Positions 9,801 through 15,800 of a DNA stretch of 25,019 nt are shown in pieces. Position 1 is the first letter of the stretch. Each line of letters begins with the position of its first letter. The notes beneath the pieces were generated by a model. The model worked only from the letters and a program-made list of their open reading frames with translations, did no database searches and was not told the DNA's origin. A program made the position numbers and the translations under genes. Source of the stretch: a virus; the IMG/VR virus record IMGVR_UViG_3300042898_002218, positions 1 to 25,019 of that record; one strand, 5' to 3'.

Positions 9801-12800
9801 GCAATTGTATTTGCATAGATCAACACTCTGTCCAAAATTGCTAAATTCAGCTATGGTATCTTGTGTTACAATTTGCAACAGTTCAAACTGATTGGTTTCA
9901 ATTTCAACAATATCACCTGATTGTAAATTGTTTGCAAGATTTACAGTCACAGTAGATCCGCTAATTGTAAACGTATTGGTTGCGTCTTGTGTGGTAGAGT
10001 TTTGATTGGTCAAGAACTGATTGTTTACAATCACACTGATTGGAGCAACTGGTGTGCCTAGCACAGTAAAACTTGACGAGCTTGGGTCATTGTTCCAGAT
10101 AAACTTTTGCACATTGCGATCAAACACATATACTACACCTGCTTCAGTTTCTCCATCAGCAGTGGCATATGGCGCACCAATCATGACTTGACGGCCATCA
10201 GTACTACAACTCACGCTGTAGCCAAATTGCGCACCAGCGGCCAGGCCGCCAGCAGTTAGTGTGTCTACGTACAACCAATAGTCTTTGGCTCGGGCCAAAA
10301 TACTGGTGCCGCTGGCTGGCGAATTTAAGAATGTGATATCTTTAGTTGACGTATTAAATGTGTAGTCAATGTTTGGTCGTTGCAACACTCCATCAACTTC
10401 TATTTGAAAACTATATATGGTGCTGTCTGTTAGCGCAACTTGATAGAAATATTCATTCAATGAGAATACAGTTGCCAATGCTGGAGGTGTGTATGATGGT
10501 GTATTAATTGTAATAATTTCACCACTTATCACACTGCCCACTGTAAATGTAATATTGTTGGCTGGTACTGTACCTCCACCAAAACTGGTAGCAGGAATAG
10601 TCAATGTATTGCCTACAGTATAACCTGTGCCGCCATTTTGAACGCCAACTGTGACTGTTCCTCGGCGTCTGCTAACTGTGAACAATGCTCCTGATCCTGA
10701 ACCACCAGTGGCTGCCACGCTGAAATAATCAGCGCCGTCAAGATCTTGCAATGCAATGCGACGAATAATAATATCAGATCCACTTACAGGCGCAGACACA
10801 AATGTCACTGTGTTTAACGCTGCATTTACTGTGTAATCTGTGTTCAACGTTTGAATCTCACCATCAACTGTGACACGCAATTGTGTGGCCGCACTTATGG
10901 CGATATAATCATTAATCAAGTATATTTTTGTAGATCCATCACTTGCTGTTCTAAAATATTGATCTTCCCAGTCAACACGACCATAAGCATAAACTTTGTT
11001 TAAATCAGGTGCGCCAACATACATCCAACGCTCGTCAAGGCTCATTGCTACAGAGTAGCCAAATCTTCCTTGGTCTGCGCTGACACTACCTGGAGTAGTC
11101 AACAGTTGCCAATTAAAATACGGATTGGTGTCTGGCAAATAAGATCCAGTGTCGCGATAGATTACACAAGCATAACCGTTATTGGTCTGGCTCGCAGATC
11201 CTAAGCTCAATGGTGCTCCTGCAACTGCCCAGTCTTTGTTGCCAAATTTTACTGAAGTACCATATGCTCTTACGCCAGTTATATCCAAAGTTAATAACGC
11301 ATCGCCGCTTGATACAGGACTAGCCGGCTGGTAAACATCGCTTGTGCTTCTTACATAAGTGTAAACACCGCCTTTTGGATTTGCAGACGTTGGGAATCCA
11401 TATCTTGGGCTGCCAACCAAGGCAGCAAATCTATTAGTGGCCTGAGATACACTTGACCCGTATGCTTCTGTAGCGTCTAAATACTCTGGCGCAATTGAAG
11501 TAACTTCGCTGAAAATGTTTTGTTTTTCAACCACTTGCCACAAACCATTTCCATTGTCATCAACCCAAACTTTTGCACCAGACAGCAAACTGTTAGCATA
11601 TGGAAGAGTGTCTACATCACTGGCTTGACTTACTCTCATGGTTTTTAAAGTAAACGCTAGGCCAGTGCCGTTAACTACTGTTCGATTGCTTAAAAATCTA
11701 AAAGCAATGTTTATTGTGTTCAAATTAACAACAGACAACACATCATACACACCATCAACTTCTGTATCAAAGAATCTGATAATAATTCTATTGCCAGCAA
11801 CAAGTCCGTGGTCAGCAGTAAAAATCACACGGCTGGTGTTATTCAAGTTATCGCACACGTGACTGATTGTACCTGGCACTGATTCAGCTCGGTAAATGTT
11901 CCAATCGTAGTCATTGACTTTGGCAACCCAAATACTTGTACCCACATTGATGTTATTAATGTTGGCTTCAAGGCTGGCAGGATCATCAATGTCAAATGCT
12001 GTAATGTCAGCATCGTCAAGATTTACATATCCAGCTGATGGCAGCGCAGTATCTGTTGGCAATTCAGTTGTTGTTGGAAGAATGTTAGGTGAAGTAAGTT
12101 TAAAACTTTCTTTCCACACATTTTCCAACAAAACAGTTTGATCGGCTTTGCTGGATTCCAAAGGCAATATTACCTGAACCAAACTTGGGCTGGCATCCAG
12201 TAGCGCACGATTCAATCGCAATTCAAAATAACTGCGATTGGCATTGGCTCCGTATACTGCACGTTGTACTGCCCAGTTTTCATAAATGTTATAGTCGCCT
12301 GTTTCTTTTCCTAACACTGCCTGACTAAACAATTCTGCACTAAGGATAGTACCTTTGGAGTCCAAGAACTGTCGATAGATGTTCACTTGACTCACATCAT
12401 CTAAATTCAATGCTGCCATGTATTGTCGAGGTCTAAAGCCAATAAGGCCATAGCTCAATAGATCATTGTCATTTTCCAAGTTGGCAGCATTAATGTCATA
12501 ACTGTTGGCCAATTGATTGGCTTTGTTTGCAAGATTGGGCAACAGACCCAATTCAATATGAGAGTAATCACTTTGTACCCATTCGTTATAGTCAAATGTC
12601 TCGCTAGGCTGAACAATTGTCATAGCACTCCAATACGTGCCTTTGTATTTGACAATGGTGCCTTTGCTGTAAATTTTATAATTTTGCCATTCTTCCACAT
12701 TGTCTTGGTTGAGAATAAATCCTTGTGCGTCCACAGCACCATTCCACTCAGTAGAAGTAGCAGATACCAAGTTCAGTCGATTTTGTCTTGCACCAGTCAC

Positions 12801-15800
12801 TGGATCATATATCAAGTCTCCAAACACACTTGCATTATCCAACACAATCATGTGTTCGTAAGATGTATATTTGATGTCAATAAAACTCAGAGTTTGATCA
12901 GCTAATGGCTCAACGCTGAATGTGTTGTCAATACGAACAATGTTCAATTGTCGTGTGGGTAACTCTCTACGATTCTGATCCAGTAGAATATTTTCACTAG
13001 TTTGTGCTTGAATCGAGTCAACAACTGCTTGTTCCTTGGTAACACTAAGTCGGAATGCCAGTGGGTTTAACGCAATCAATGCATCATCGCTCCAGCCTTG
13101 TGCTGCCCAGTACAAAAATTCATTGGCCATTTGATTCCAGTCAAGCTCATAACCATTGGCTCTGTTTGTAAAAGTAAGACCTTGAGTTTCTAAATATTGG
13201 CCCAGGCTTAACAAAAAGTCAACTACTGCTGTTTTGGTATCAAATATAAATCCATACGGAACTTGTACCACAGTATTGGTATAAGATGTTGGCACTTGAA
13301 TTCTGGTGTCAAGTACAGTTATGGTGCGCAATTGACCCGAGTTTTGACTTTGCAATATGCTAAAATAAGGCTGTGTGGTGCTGTAACCGAATACTGCATA
13401 GCCGCCTGGCACTGTTTGAACCAATACTGAACTGTAGCTGGCTCGATCAAATGGTTGGTTTTTGTACAGTAATAAATTGTAACTTTCGTCAGGAATCAAA
13501 AAGCTGGTGTTGGTGCTGGCTGGGCTGCTTTTTTCAGTGTAAAGTTTGATGTATTTTTTGTCTGAGAAACTGGCCATGCGATAACACAACCGCACGTCAA
13601 GGTTGGCTAAGTCAGCAGTTAAATCTTCAGTTGAATCTATACCTGATTGTCTGTTGTAGTCCACGATCCAGTCAATGTAACTGGCTTTGCTTACACCATT
13701 GCCGTATATTTCAATACCATTAGCATCTAGTCTATATCGTCCATCATATAGATATTGTTGAAATTCTTCTTGATAGCGATACAAATCACGATCAGCAAAC
13801 AATGCAAAGAACTTGGCTGGTTGTGTCAAAGCCAACAAACGCATGACTGCAAACGGATATGAACTTGAATTCCACCACGAGGCTTCAACTGGGCCGCCGT
13901 CACCAATGCTCCAGTTCTTACGGAATTGTCCTGCGTCCCAAGTTCCCACTACCGAATCAAATGGACTTAGTAATGCTCCTTCACTGCCTGTGGGAATAAC
14001 TGATGTCAGTCCTGGTCTTGCATATTTTGAAAGATAATAAGGTGCAACTGGGTCTCTAACATAACCAGCTTCCATGTCATCCCACAGCACCAAGTTACCT
14101 TCAGTGTAAGGTGCAGGTCCATAGGTGTCGTCCCACCAGTTGGGTTTGACGCTGAGTCCTAGCATTTCCCAGGGTGTGTATTCTGGCTGTTGAGTATCGT
14201 AGAAGTAACGATAAATTCCTCGCCAGGCTCCTAACAAATAATCATTGTTGAGTTTGTTTTGGGCTTCGCTATAGTTCCATGTAAACTCATTGTTAGCTTG
14301 ATAGTCTTGTGCGGTGTAGTCAAGTTTGTTCCAGGCCACCCAACTGAGAAAGTCTTGTGACAAAATGTTGTTGACTTCACTGTAAGAAAACCCAGTGTCT
14401 CTAAACTGGCCCGGAATAACATCAGCGGCTACCAGAGGAACTGGATTTCCGTCTAATTTTAGATTGTTGAAAATTCTTGTTTCAAATTCCAACAACACAT
14501 CATCTCTAATGTCATCAAATGTTTTTGTGACTGATCCATCGTGCCCAATCAGTACTGTTTGTTCGCCTGTGCTGGTTTGTTGAACTGTAATTCTTGGTCT
14601 AAAAGCAGGGTACAAACCAAGTTTGGTAGGAGTGTTTGGCACAAAGTTACCATAAGTGGCGGTGTATTCTCTAATGGCAATTTGATCGCCCACTGACAGC
14701 GTGACCAAGATGGTCACACGAGGACCATCTGTGGCCACAGTATATTCTAAATCACGAGTGAGCAAACGATTATTAAGATATACATCCAGGCCCAAATAAT
14801 TTGCAGATGTGTAATTGTATACCTGAACAGTATCAAACACGCTAGACGTAATAAAACTCACAGTGTATGTGTTTTCAGTATACACCGCACCCGATGGCAA
14901 CATGTCTGACCAGTAGAATGGTTGTGTTTCTACTTTGCCAGCATTGAGTTCTTCAATGGCAGTGTCTAGGATTTGAGCAGTAGTTTGAAAATTAATTTCT
15001 TGCTGAGTTACATTGTCCAGCATGATACTTTTAAACTTAGTGTATTCTCTACTGTTGTAGGTTAACGCATTAAAAATATTGTATTGCTCACTGCGCAAGA
15101 AATATCCAGCCAAAGTCATTGGAGCACTTTGTTGTAGGATAGTTAATCCATAAGGAATGATGTCGCCAAGGTCCCTAGTGTTGTTGGCGCCGGCAATAGC
15201 ACCTTGGATGCCTGGTAAATTTTCGCAAATACTTTCGTAGTTTTGACGTATGGTTCCTAGCGTAAAGCTGGTACTGTTGGCATTGAGCGGGTTGTTCTGC
15301 AGGTTAGATGGAACTTGATAAAAGGCCGCAGCACTAATTTGATCGCTTAACACCAAAACTTCAATAATGTCACCCACCACATAAGTGTTGAGTAATGTAA
15401 TGGTAGTATTGTTGCCACTTATAACGTAAGTGTATTTGGTAGGATCTTGGAACACACTACCAACATAAACTTTAACCACTGGTACAAAACTGCCAGTTTG
15501 ATCAATAACTGGCACATCCAATTTTAATATTCCAGTGTTGTAAGTAAACTTAAATTGTTGATACATTTGAATGGTAGTGATTGCATTCTGCCACCCAATT
15601 AATCTTGTGTATGCTGTTCTGTCAGCATATTCTCTAGCACTACCAGAGCTAATGGCGATAGTTACTGATACGTTATCTCTAGTGTATACAAATGTATCTT
15701 TGTAGAGGTTGTTGTCAAACACAATATCTCCCACATTGGAGATACTGAGATACCGTAATGGAATTTTTAAAACTGTATCAAGTATTCTTGTGTCGCCAAT

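Noticed and set aside
9010-11489. Frameshift or gene fusion artefact joining separate genes inside the giant frame
   Set aside because: No internal stop, no shift in amino-acid composition and no ribosome-binding site plus start with promoter was noticed at the domain borders. Inserted modules keep phase throughout.
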